Shown here one piece after another: positions 50,300 to 58,400 of a stretch of DNA of 64,000 nt. Source of the DNA: Lachnospiraceae bacterium (lineage in GTDB: Bacteria > Bacillota > Clostridia > Lachnospirales > Lachnospiraceae). The stretch spans positions 5,566 to 69,565 of the forward strand of contig SFDP01000014.1 in assembly GCA_004558185.1 (NCBI GenBank), read 5' to 3'. Each line of letters starts with the position of its first letter. The stretch's first letter is position 1. A program made the translations under genes and the position numbers. A model generated the notes under the pieces. The model saw nothing but the letters and a program-made list of their open reading frames with translations, made no database searches and was not told the DNA's origin.

Positions 50300-51331
50300 C
50301 TATTCCCCTTTTTTAACAAAGACATATCTCATTAGCAGACCTGCGCATACCAGAAAGAATCCTGCAAATATGATCGGAATTCCCGGATCATGTTTGATCT
50401 GCAGCCCTGTGTAATAACAATAGCTGTCAAAGGTAATACCCAACGTTTCAAAAATAGTATCCGATTCTCCTAAAGCCAATACATCGGAAGCTACCGGTAT
50501 TCCTCCCTTTGTAACAACCCATAAAAGATGGGGATTATTGTCCTTGTTGCTTAATAACTGTGCCGTACCGTCAACTTCGGCATAATCAGGATAAAAAGCG
50601 ATACCCAGAGAAACGGTATCCTCACCTTCTCCAAAAAGAGTAATCCACTCATCGTCCTTGATCTGTACCTGACGGCTGGCCTGCTTTGTGCTCAGCGTAA
50701 TCGTCGTCTCCCAACCGTAGGCTTGCTGCAGAATGCTTACTCCGTCAAATTTAGCCGGCGAATTCACTTCTACCTCGAGTGGAAGAGCCGTTTCCTCTTC
50801 CCTTTGAACCATTATCTTACTTCTGTATTGCCGGGGTGTAATCTCATCCTCATAATACTCTACTGTAAAATCCTCCACCTGCAATTGGAAAATACCGGAA
50901 GTTCCGGAAACCTTGGCTGATTTTCCCACAGGAATTTCATAATAGATCTGGCGACCCAGGCTTAAACTAAAGGCTGCTCCCACAAGAATTAAACATAATC
51001 CTACATGAAGCAGAGGAGAGCCCCAGGCATCTATCCTGAGTTTCTTTTTGGACATCGCTATGGCCCAACGAAAACGCTTCCATGTACACAGACTCAGGTT
51101 AATGGCAAAAAAAATGCCGAATAAATACATCCAGAAGGAACTTAATACATGATTAAATCCCAGCAGCGTAATCACACCTGCTCCCAACCGCCCATATTGC
51201 TGAATATATACACTTTCAGTCTGGTTCTGTGGAATCAGCGTACACAGAATACATAATACTGCAATAGCAACAAGCAAAAAGATTGCCAGGCGGATAGAGG
51301 TCAGGAACTGATAAATCTTATTGTTTTTCAT
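50300..51331 (-). CDS. resB: Cytochrome c biogenesis protein ResB/Ccs1
   Basis: 343 residues. Membrane segments are at about 12-30 (SIRLAIFLLVAIAVLCILCTL), 56-80 (GVITLLGFNHVLSSFWMYLF, FAINLSLCTWKRFRWAI), 105-125 (LLHVGLCLILVGAAFSLSLG) and 315-337 (IPIIFAGFFLVCAGLLMRYVF). A large extracytoplasmic domain lies between the last two. This is the ResB/Ccs1 pattern, the apocytochrome chaperone of System II. It precedes ccsA and follows the peroxidase gene by about 80 bp containing a strong hairpin. A ResA-type thiol reductase with signal peptide is not present; the adjacent thioredoxin lacks one. Confidence 0.93.
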   Translation of the reverse strand: MKNNKIYQFLTSIRLAIFLLVAIAVLCILCTLIPQNQTESVYIQQYGRLGAGVITLLGFNHVLSSFWMYLFGIFFAINLSLCTWKRFRWAIAMSKKKLRIDAWGSPLLHVGLCLILVGAAFSLSLGRQIYYEIPVGKSAKVSGTSGIFQLQVEDFTVEYYEDEITPRQYRSKIMVQREEETALPLEVEVNSPAKFDGVSILQQAYGWETTITLSTKQASRQVQIKDDEWITLFGEGEDTVSLGIAFYPDYAEVDGTAQLLSNKDNNPHLLWVVTKGGIPVASDVLALGESDTIFETLGITFDSYCYYTGLQIKHDPGIPIIFAGFFLVCAGLLMRYVFVKKGE

Positions 51332-51347
51332 TCATTCTGCTCCAATT

Positions 51348-51375
51348 TCCCGCCCGATGAAATCATCGGGCGGGA
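51348..51375 (-). other. Strong hairpin between the peroxidase gene and resB
   Basis: Perfect 13-bp arms TCCCGCCCGATGA / TCATCGGGCGGGA around a 2-nt gap (effectively a TGA-AA-TCA apex). No U-tract follows, so it probably protects the peroxidase mRNA or partially attenuates resB-ccsA-fixCX. Confidence 0.75.
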
Positions 51376-51410
51376 CTTTAGATTCTACTTATTAAGTTAT
51401 TAATTCTGCC

Positions 51411-52859
51411 TTACTGTCCTAATTTATTACTGGGCACATTCTTATAATCCATGTACTCGTTCTCACCTGTGGTGGTCTTCAGGAAGGCAACGATCTTGTT
51501 GACGGTATCATCACTTGGATTGGGATTAGCAGTATTGAAACGGAACATGGTTCTGACTGCGGATTCCAATGTCATATGAGTTCCATCGTGCATCCAGGGC
51601 CCGGTAAGCTCTACGTTACGCAGATTAGGTACCTTAAACTTGTACATATCCGCTTCGTTTCCGGTGAAGCCATAAAGTCCCTGATCATCTCCACTGATTT
51701 CTGTGCCGCGCTCTTCATAATAAACAGCGGCATCCACTACTGTTCCCAGCTTCTCGAAGCTCTGTCCACCCATACTTGCACCAACATGGCAGGTTGCACA
51801 GTAGTTCTTCTTAAACAATTCATAACCTTCGATCTCTTCAGCAGTCAGTGCACCTTCATCACCTAACAGATACTGGTCAAGACGGCTGTTAGGAGTGGTC
51901 AGCAGGCGTTCAAATTCCTGAATAGCTCCGGTAATGGTTTCCTGATTGATTCCTTCATTTCCATAAACCTTTTCAAAAGCGGCTACCATTTCCGCATCTG
52001 CTTCCAACAGAGCTGCGATATCATCAAAGCTTTCATGACCCATCTCAACAGGATTCAACGGAGGTCCTCCTGCCTGGTCTGCTAATGTAGCTGCACGGCC
52101 ATTCCAGAACTGCTGAATATTAAACACTGCATTGTAAACAGTAGGTGCATTGATTCCGCCTACCTGGCTTGCAATACCCTTTGAAAACTGTGAACCATCC
52201 TGACCTGCATTATTCAAAGGATGACAGGTTGCACAGGAAACGGTTAAGTCAGCAGATAATCTGGTGTCATGATAGAGAGCAAGACCCAGCTCTGCCTTAG
52301 CTGCATCGATATCATAGCTGGAAGCGTCAGGAACAACCTGAACAGGCTCACTGACAGCTTTCGCAAGAGTTGCCTCATCCATCTCATATCCGATTTCTTC
52401 AGCGATTCCCTTAACATATTCTGTTCTCTTACCGGTTACCCAGTCCAGAATAATCTGCTGCTCCTTAGCATTCAGGCTGGATCCCCAATGAACTGCGGAA
52501 TACTGAATAACAGGCATATCATTGTTCAACGTGGTCTGTTCCAGCTTGGCAACGTCTGCCAAAGTGATCTCCCCGCCATTCTTGACCTGTTCTACCACAT
52601 ACTCAAGGTCTACAGAACGATAACCATTGGTCATATCCTTCTCAAACAGACCTGATACCAGGGGCATCTTCTGATACCAGAAGGGCTTGGGTTCTGCTGC
52701 ATGACACTGCAAACAACCATTGTTTTCAATAACCTGTACAAACTGGTCATCCAAATTGTCAGCGGTAATTGCCCTGCCACTCAGCATGATGGCCGCATAC
52801 ACGATGATTGCTGCTACAAGCACCACCGGTATAGCGATAAGTACTTTTTTCTTTTTCAT
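51411..52859 (-). CDS. Membrane-anchored tri-haem cytochrome c peroxidase (YhjA-like)
   Basis: Predicted to reduce hydrogen peroxide outside the membrane. 482 residues. One N-terminal anchor (about 6-26) is followed by an extra haem domain (CLQCH at 49-53, with GEITLADVAKLEQ). Two domains of the bacterial CcP/MauG family follow: CATCH at 209-213 with NNAGQDGSQFSKG, and CATCH at 354-358. DMYKFKVPNLRN, with Met405 as likely axial ligand, is followed by LTGPWMHDGTHMTLESA. E. coli YhjA has the same three-haem, anchored layout and acts as a quinol peroxidase. The neighbouring System II genes fit haem attachment. Finding this in a Lachnospiraceae-like anaerobe is unusual. Confidence 0.93.
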   Translation of the reverse strand: MKKKKVLIAIPVVLVAAIIVYAAIMLSGRAITADNLDDQFVQVIENNGCLQCHAAEPKPFWYQKMPLVSGLFEKDMTNGYRSVDLEYVVEQVKNGGEITLADVAKLEQTTLNNDMPVIQYSAVHWGSSLNAKEQQIILDWVTGKRTEYVKGIAEEIGYEMDEATLAKAVSEPVQVVPDASSYDIDAAKAELGLALYHDTRLSADLTVSCATCHPLNNAGQDGSQFSKGIASQVGGINAPTVYNAVFNIQQFWNGRAATLADQAGGPPLNPVEMGHESFDDIAALLEADAEMVAAFEKVYGNEGINQETITGAIQEFERLLTTPNSRLDQYLLGDEGALTAEEIEGYELFKKNYCATCHVGASMGGQSFEKLGTVVDAAVYYEERGTEISGDDQGLYGFTGNEADMYKFKVPNLRNVELTGPWMHDGTHMTLESAVRTMFRFNTANPNPSDDTVNKIVAFLKTTTGENEYMDYKNVPSNKLGQ

Positions 52860-53028
52860 ACTCTACCTCCAATTTTTGTGACTTTATCTGATTTGTTAAC
52901 CCTCTCTCGTTGTTATCGACTCCCCCTTTCATACTGTGCATTTTTATATTCTGACCACGAATAGCATATGTGGCAGAATTCACTATATTAACAGAATATG
53001 TAGATATTTCTTATAAAATGCTAATCAT

Positions 53029-53042
53029 TACTATTATTAGTA
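53029..53042 (-). promoter_or_regulatory. Candidate operator at the peroxidase transcription start
   Basis: Dyad TACTA-N4-TAGTA centred just downstream of the predicted start near 53046. The A/T-rich dyad loosely resembles Fur/PerR boxes. A repressor bound here would block transcription of the peroxidase operon. Confidence 0.4.
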
Positions 53043-53052
53043 TTGTTTTATT

Positions 53053-53082
53053 ACTATATCAGATTATTACATATATTGTCAA
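53053..53082 (-). promoter_or_regulatory. Promoter of the peroxidase-resB-ccsA-fixCX operon
   Basis: TTGACA (53077-53082), 18-bp spacer, TATAGT (53053-53058). The predicted leader is about 185 nt long before the ATG at 52859. The leader is A/T-rich; apart from the TACTA dyad no other motif was seen in it. Confidence 0.65.
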
Positions 53083-53168
53083 TTTCTTTTACCACATCTT
53101 AGCTATTTTCCCCAGTTTTTGTCGAAAATGACAAGAAGCCTTCCCCTGATGATTTATCAAATAAAAAT

Positions 53169-53213
53169 TCCCCTATGTACCATCTGCTTTAGCGCTTCTT
53201 GGAACATAGGGGA
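53169..53213 (-). terminator. Terminator after trxA
   Basis: 10-bp arms TCCCCTATGT / ACATAGGGGA around a 25-nt loop, followed on the minus strand by ATTTTTATTT. Confidence 0.85.
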
Positions 53214-53230
53214 GCCTGTGCTATTTTCGG

Positions 53231-53542
53231 CTATTTATTGCAAAGCTCAATTATTTTGTTCTTAGGAATAGCACCGAGAGAACGTTCAACCTCTTTTCCT
53301 GCCTTCATTAACACAAGAGTCGGAATACTCATTACCTGAAAACGGGAAGCCAGCTTTGGCTCCTGATCCACGTTGATCTTTCCCACCTTAATGTCCGTCA
53401 ATTCTTCAGCCACCTGATCCACTATTGGAGACAGCATCCTGCAGGGACCACACCACTCTGCCCAGAAATCCAGAAGCACCGGTTTTGAGCTGTTTAATAC
53501 TTCTTCATCAAAATTGTCCTGAGTTATCGTTAATACTGACAT
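53231..53542 (-). CDS. trxA: Thioredoxin
   Basis: 103 residues from the ATG at 53542 with GAGGAGG upstream. The active site is FWAEWCGPCRMLSP, and DQEPKLASRFQVMSIPTLVLMKAGKEV shows the cis-proline loop. It is the standard length for cytoplasmic thioredoxin, with no signal peptide, so it is not the ResA-type reductase of cytochrome maturation. It lies directly upstream of the peroxidase operon but has its own terminator. It may add reducing capacity against peroxide stress. Confidence 0.95.
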   Translation of the reverse strand: MSVLTITQDNFDEEVLNSSKPVLLDFWAEWCGPCRMLSPIVDQVAEELTDIKVGKINVDQEPKLASRFQVMSIPTLVLMKAGKEVERSLGAIPKNKIIELCNK

Positions 53543-53583
53543 TTTTCTTCCTCCTCTTCTCTCTTCAGTTTTTCCGAAAATTA

Positions 53584-53743
53584 ATGATGTTAGGGTCAAA
53601 AGCCCCTAACTATGATACCTACGGATTGTTACGTACTTCGTACTCCCACAATCCTGCAAAATATTCGCATATCGTGGTGCCTCAAGGACATTCACCCACA
53701 TTTGAGCAAGCTCATGTGGGTTCAGCCCTTTTGACCCTGGTAT
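53584..53743. repeat. MITE-like repeat family A, copy 3 (160 bp, most complete)
   Basis: Ends ATGATGTTAGGGTCAAAAG and CTTTTGACCCTGGTAT. Internal hairpins are GGATTGT / ACAATCC around GTAC-TTC-GTAC, and CCCACAT / ATGTGGG around TTGAGCAAGCTC. It contains all segments seen separately in copies 1 and 2. It lies between trxA and the DUF975 gene and has no ORF of its own. Confidence 0.88.
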
Positions 53744-53837
53744 TAAATTAATTAAATTATAGCAAAAATAATTTTTTATTCTGTGACCAAGTTACCAAAT
53801 GCCCCTTTTTCTCTTTCGATAAAGCCCCTCTTTTTTA

Positions 53838-53867
53838 TTGACAAAATACTCTTCTTTTTATTAGAAT
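53838..53867 (+). promoter_or_regulatory. Promoter of the DUF975 gene
   Basis: TTGACA (53838-53843), 18-bp spacer, TAGAAT (53862-53867), 29 bp before the start. AGGAGG precedes the ATG. Confidence 0.65.
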
Positions 53868-53895
53868 AAAAAAAACGTTTAGGAGGAAAAATATC

Positions 53896-54951
53896 ATGCT
53901 GACACGACAGGAATTAAAAGCACAGGCCAGAAAGCAGATACAGGGAAATATCGGCATCTCCTTCTTATGTTTTGCCGTTTATTTTGCCCTCATTCTTTCT
54001 ATCTCCATGGTTACCGCTCTGATTCCCATATTTTCTATTCTGATTGGTATGTTTTTGATGCCCCCGCTGGCACTGGGACTGATCAGGGTTTATGTGGAAA
54101 TATCCTATGGCAATAGGCCGGAGATTTCCCTTCTGTTTTCCGGCTTCCAGCAATATACACAGACTTTTCTTGTTTCTCTGCTGTTGTCCGCAGTCAGTTT
54201 GCCCTTCTCTCTTCTATCTTCTATTCCTGCAGCAGTAATCTTTGGCATTTATCTGGTCAACGTTTCTGCAGCGCTGAATGCACTGCCTCTGTATATTGTC
54301 TGGCTGATTTTTTTGAGTATTATCTTCTACTGCATTGTTTTGGGATTCTCCATGGTCTACTATATTATGGTCGAACAGCCTGAGTTATCTGCCGTTGATG
54401 TAATGAAAGCAAGCTGGTATATGATGAAAGGAAACAGATGGGACTATTTTGTTTTTACTCTTTCCTTTTTACCCTGGATCCTTTTATGTATAGTGACCCT
54501 GGGATTTGCCTACATTTATGTCGCCCCTTATCTCAATGTTGCTTCTGTAAATTATTATCATAATATTAAACATAACCAGTTGGTGTACCCGGTATCGGTC
54601 ACTCCAACGGAGGCCTCTTACGTTGACACTATGCAGGAGTCTGCCAAAGCAGCCGGGACTTCCGAAGAGCTTACGGTGATTAAAGACATCAGGAGCACGA
54701 CTTCTCCTGTATCGGAGGCTGCCGAAGAGAAAGAGACAGGGATTGTTGTCCAGAATACTATAACTGCAGAAGAGTCTGAAACTATTCCCCGGGATACCGC
54801 GACTGCCGGAGAATCTGAGACTGTTGTCCAGGATATTACGGCTGTCAAAGGCTCTGAGACTGTTGTCCAGGATACTGGCGCTTCCGAAGAAGCATCCCCG
54901 GTTATCGTGGAAGAGGAAGAAGAATGGAGCTGGGATAATCTTTTTAAATAA
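53896..54951 (+). CDS. DUF975 membrane protein with acidic repeat tail
   Basis: 351 residues. The DUF975 opening MLTRQELKAQARKQIQGNIG and about five membrane segments are visible: FLCFAVYFALILSISMVTAL, IFSILIGMFLMPPLALGLI, FLVSLLLSAVSLPFSLL, LYIVWLIFLSIIFYCIVLGFSMVYYIM and YFVFTLSFLPWILLCIVTLGF. MKASWYMMKGNRWDYF is a family motif. The last 120 residues form a cytosolic or external acidic tail with repeats of ESETVVQD and a Trp-ending EEEEWSWDNLFK. AGGAGG precedes the ATG. The function of DUF975 is unknown; no partner is evident. Confidence 0.85.
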   Translation: MLTRQELKAQARKQIQGNIGISFLCFAVYFALILSISMVTALIPIFSILIGMFLMPPLALGLIRVYVEISYGNRPEISLLFSGFQQYTQTFLVSLLLSAVSLPFSLLSSIPAAVIFGIYLVNVSAALNALPLYIVWLIFLSIIFYCIVLGFSMVYYIMVEQPELSAVDVMKASWYMMKGNRWDYFVFTLSFLPWILLCIVTLGFAYIYVAPYLNVASVNYYHNIKHNQLVYPVSVTPTEASYVDTMQESAKAAGTSEELTVIKDIRSTTSPVSEAAEEKETGIVVQNTITAEESETIPRDTATAGESETVVQDITAVKGSETVVQDTGASEEASPVIVEEEEEWSWDNLFK

Positions 54952-54952
54952 T

Positions 54953-54981
54953 CTGTAACTATTCAGAACCCCATTCCCCAA
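54953..54981. repeat. Repeat family B end fragment
   Basis: CTGTAACTATTCAGAACCCC matches the left end of family B copies. It sits 2 bp after the DUF975 stop codon. Confidence 0.5.
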
Positions 54982-55017
54982 ACCGGTTTTATTATTCCAT
55001 TAAAAAGGAGATCACCT

Positions 55018-55488
55018 ATGTCTATTGAAACAGTAAGAAAGTATTTGCAGCCCTTTCATCTGGATAACCGGATTCAGGAATTTTCTGTATCCAGCGCCAC
55101 TGTAGAGCTGGCAGCCCAGGCTCTTGACTGCGAGCCCGGCCGGATTGCCAAGAGTCTCGCTTTTCTGGTGAATGAGACACCTGTTTTGATTGTGGCAGCC
55201 GGCGATGCCAAAATTGATAACAGCAAATATAAGGCAGCCTTTGGCTGTAAGGCAAAAATGCTGACACCGGAACAGACTCTGGAGCTTATCGGTCATGCTG
55301 TCGGAGGTGTCTGTCCCTTTGCCGTCAAGGAAGGAGTAAAAATTTATCTGGATGCCTCCCTGAAACGCTTTACCACCGTTTTTCCTGCCTGCGGAAGCAG
55401 CAACAGCGCAATCGAGCTGTCTTTATCCGAGCTGGAAATCTGCTCACATTATACCGACTGGGTGAATGTGTGTAAAAATTGGGTGTAG
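55018..55488 (+). CDS. YbaK/EbsC-family aminoacyl-tRNA deacylase
   Basis: 156 residues, one YbaK/ProX domain. SSATVELAAQALDCEPGRIAKSLAF carries the conserved Lys needed for editing in this superfamily. LIVAAGDAKIDNSKYK, HAVGGVCPFAVKEGVKIYLD and GSSNSAIELSLSELE complete the fold. Members hydrolyse mischarged tRNA, such as Cys- or Ala-tRNA-Pro. AAAGGAGA precedes the start. The substrate tRNA is not determined. It is convergent with mfd. Confidence 0.92.
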   Translation: MSIETVRKYLQPFHLDNRIQEFSVSSATVELAAQALDCEPGRIAKSLAFLVNETPVLIVAAGDAKIDNSKYKAAFGCKAKMLTPEQTLELIGHAVGGVCPFAVKEGVKIYLDASLKRFTTVFPACGSSNSAIELSLSELEICSHYTDWVNVCKNWV

Positions 55489-55495
55489 TTATCAT

Positions 55496-58400
55496 CTAAT
55501 GTATCAGCAGTTCTTCCATATTCTGCAGAATCTCTTCAGTCAGCGCCAAAAGCTGCTCCGCTGCTTTTTCCACTAAATCCGGCTTTTTATAGCGAAAGGT
55601 AAAGCAGGGTGTGCCTTTTGGCGTAAATGTGGCCTTTTTGGCATATCTTTCCAGTACCAGCGGAATATTTTCTACCTGAATGGGGGCATCATCCTTCAGA
55701 TAAACCTGAATTTTTTCCTGCTTTCCCTTAATTTCTGTCACATAAATTCCATGTGCCTTTACCCGAATCAGAGAAATCCGCAGAAGATTCTCCACACTTT
55801 TGGGAACCTCACCAAAACGGTCCATTAACTCTTCCCGCATCTCTTCACTCTCTGCCTGATTCTCGATGGCAGCAATCCTTTTATAGATATCCAGCTTCTG
55901 TATCTCATTAACGATATAGGAAGGGGGGATAAAAGCATCCACATCTAAATCAACCAGGGTATTAAATTCCTCTAAAAAGGTGGGAATCCCTTTCAGATTC
56001 TTCACTGCCTCATTAAGCATCTTACAATACAGGTCATAGCCTACGGCCTCCATATGTCCATGCTGCTTCTTCCCTAAGAGGTTCCCCGCTCCCCGTATCT
56101 CCAAATCACGCATGGCAATTTTAAAACCGCTTCCCAGTTCCGTAAATTCACGAATAGTCTGCAGCCTTTTTTCTGCTATTTCCTTCAGCAGCTTATCTCT
56201 CTTATACATAAAGAAGGCATAGGCTACCCGACTGCTTCTTCCTACCCTTCCCCTGAGCTGGTAAAGCTGAGAAAGCCCCATCTGGTCTGCATCATCAATA
56301 ATCATCGTATTCACATTGGAAATATCCATACCGGTTTCTATGATCGTAGTAGAAACCAGCACATCGATTTCTCCACTGATGAAATCATACATAATTTTTT
56401 CCAGCTCCTGCTCCTTCATCTGCCCATGAGCAAATGCCACATTGGCCTCAGGAACCAAAGCCTGTACCGAGGCAGCTACATCGGCTATGGTATTTACCCG
56501 ATTATAGACATAGTAGACCTGACCACCCCGGGTCAGTTCCCTTACGATGGCCTCTCTTACCATTTCTTCATTATACTCACACACATAGGTCTGTACAGGC
56601 AGTCTCTCCCCAGGAGCTTCCTCCAGTACACTCATGTCCCGTATACCCACCAGACTCATATGAAGAGTTCTTGGTATGGGGGTAGCCGACAGGGTCAGCA
56701 CATCTACATCTTCTTTTATCTGTTTGATTTTTTCTTTATGACCTACACCGAATCTTTGCTCCTCATCTACGATTAAAAGGCCTAAATCTTTAAATTCCAA
56801 ATCCTTAGATAGAATTCTATGCGTACCGATAAGGATGTCCACCAGCCCCTTTTTCGTGTCCTGCAAGGTTTTTTTCTGCTCCGTGACAGTTCGAAAACGG
56901 GACATCAGATCAATCCTCACCGGGAAATCCTTCATTCGTTGGAGGAAGTTATTATAATGTTGTTGAGCCAGAATCGTAGTAGGCACTAAAAGAGCCACCT
57001 GCTTCCCATCCTGAACTGCCTTAAAAGCAGCCCGAATAGCAATTTCGGTTTTTCCAAAGCCCACATCTCCGCAGATCAGACGATCCATTATTCTGTTGCT
57101 CTCCATGTCCTTCTTTGTTGCTTCAATGGCAGTCAGCTGATCCTGGGTCTCCTCATAGGGAAAAAGTTCTTCAAATTCCTGCTGCCATACCGTATCCTTC
57201 CCAAAGGCAAATCCCTGCTTTTCCTGACGCTTGGCATACAGCTCCACTAAATCCTTCGCAACCTCCCACACTGCTCCTTTAACCTTGGATTTGGTTTTGC
57301 CCCACTCCTTACTGCCCAGCTTATTCAGCTTGGGTTTTCTGGCATCGGCAGACGCATATTTTTGAATCACATCCAGACCGGTAGCAAGAATATAGAGATT
57401 CCCTCCATCCCGATACTCTATTTTCATATAGTCCTTAATGACCTTTTCTACCTCTACCTTTTCAATCCCTCTGTATATCCCCAATCCATGACTTTCATGT
57501 ACCACATAATCCCCCACCTGCAGTTGGGAAAAGTCCCGGATTTTCGTTCCCTCATACTTTTTTACCCGCTTCTTCTTCCTCTTTTCTTTGCCAAAAATAT
57601 CTCCTTCACCGATCACTACAAATTTCAGCAGAGGATATTCAAAGCCTCGTTTTATGCTGCCATGAAAGATAAGTACCTCTCCCGGCTGAACCTGTCTTAA
57701 AGGATCATCCGTATAAAATGCACTCAATCCTTCATGCTGAATATCCAGCGCCAGTCTTTTGGCTCTGGTAATAGAAGGCGACAGGAGAATCACTCTGTAC
57801 TGTCCCTTTTTATACCGCTTTAAATCCCTGACTAAAAGCTCGAAGCTATTATTATAGGAGGCTATGCTTTTGGCCATGATACTGAAACGAAAATCGGTCT
57901 TCAGTAATGCAGCCTTATCCTCCATAAATCCAATCTGCGCCATAGGATATTTTCTGACCTTTGCAAGAACCTCCTCCCGCTCAAAGAGAATCCTGGTCTG
58001 TCCCGGCAGTACATACCCCTTTTCCAGACGATGACTCATACTCTCCTTAAATTCCAGTTCCACCCCATCCAGATGCTCCTTGATCCGAACCGGCTCATCC
58101 AGAAAAACACAGCACTCCTTTCCTGAAAACATATCCATGAATGACTGAAGCTGAGGCAGAAAGAAATAAATATAGCTTTCCAGATTGACACCCGTTTTCA
58201 ATTCAAGAACCTCTTCCTCCAGTTCTTTAATATGGGTTGTCAAACGATGGGCTTCCTCCGTCAAAAATTGCTTCCTAAGCTGCTCCCTCTGCTTTGCGGC
58301 CTCCTCTTTGATCCCAGCGATTCCAGACTTCAATTCTTCATCGGTTAAAATCAATTCCGTAGCCGGATAAATAGAAACGGACTCCAGCTTTTCGATGGAG

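Noticed and set aside
53231..53542. ResA-type thiol-disulfide reductase for cytochrome maturation
   Set aside because: The thioredoxin has no signal peptide or membrane anchor and normal cytoplasmic length.
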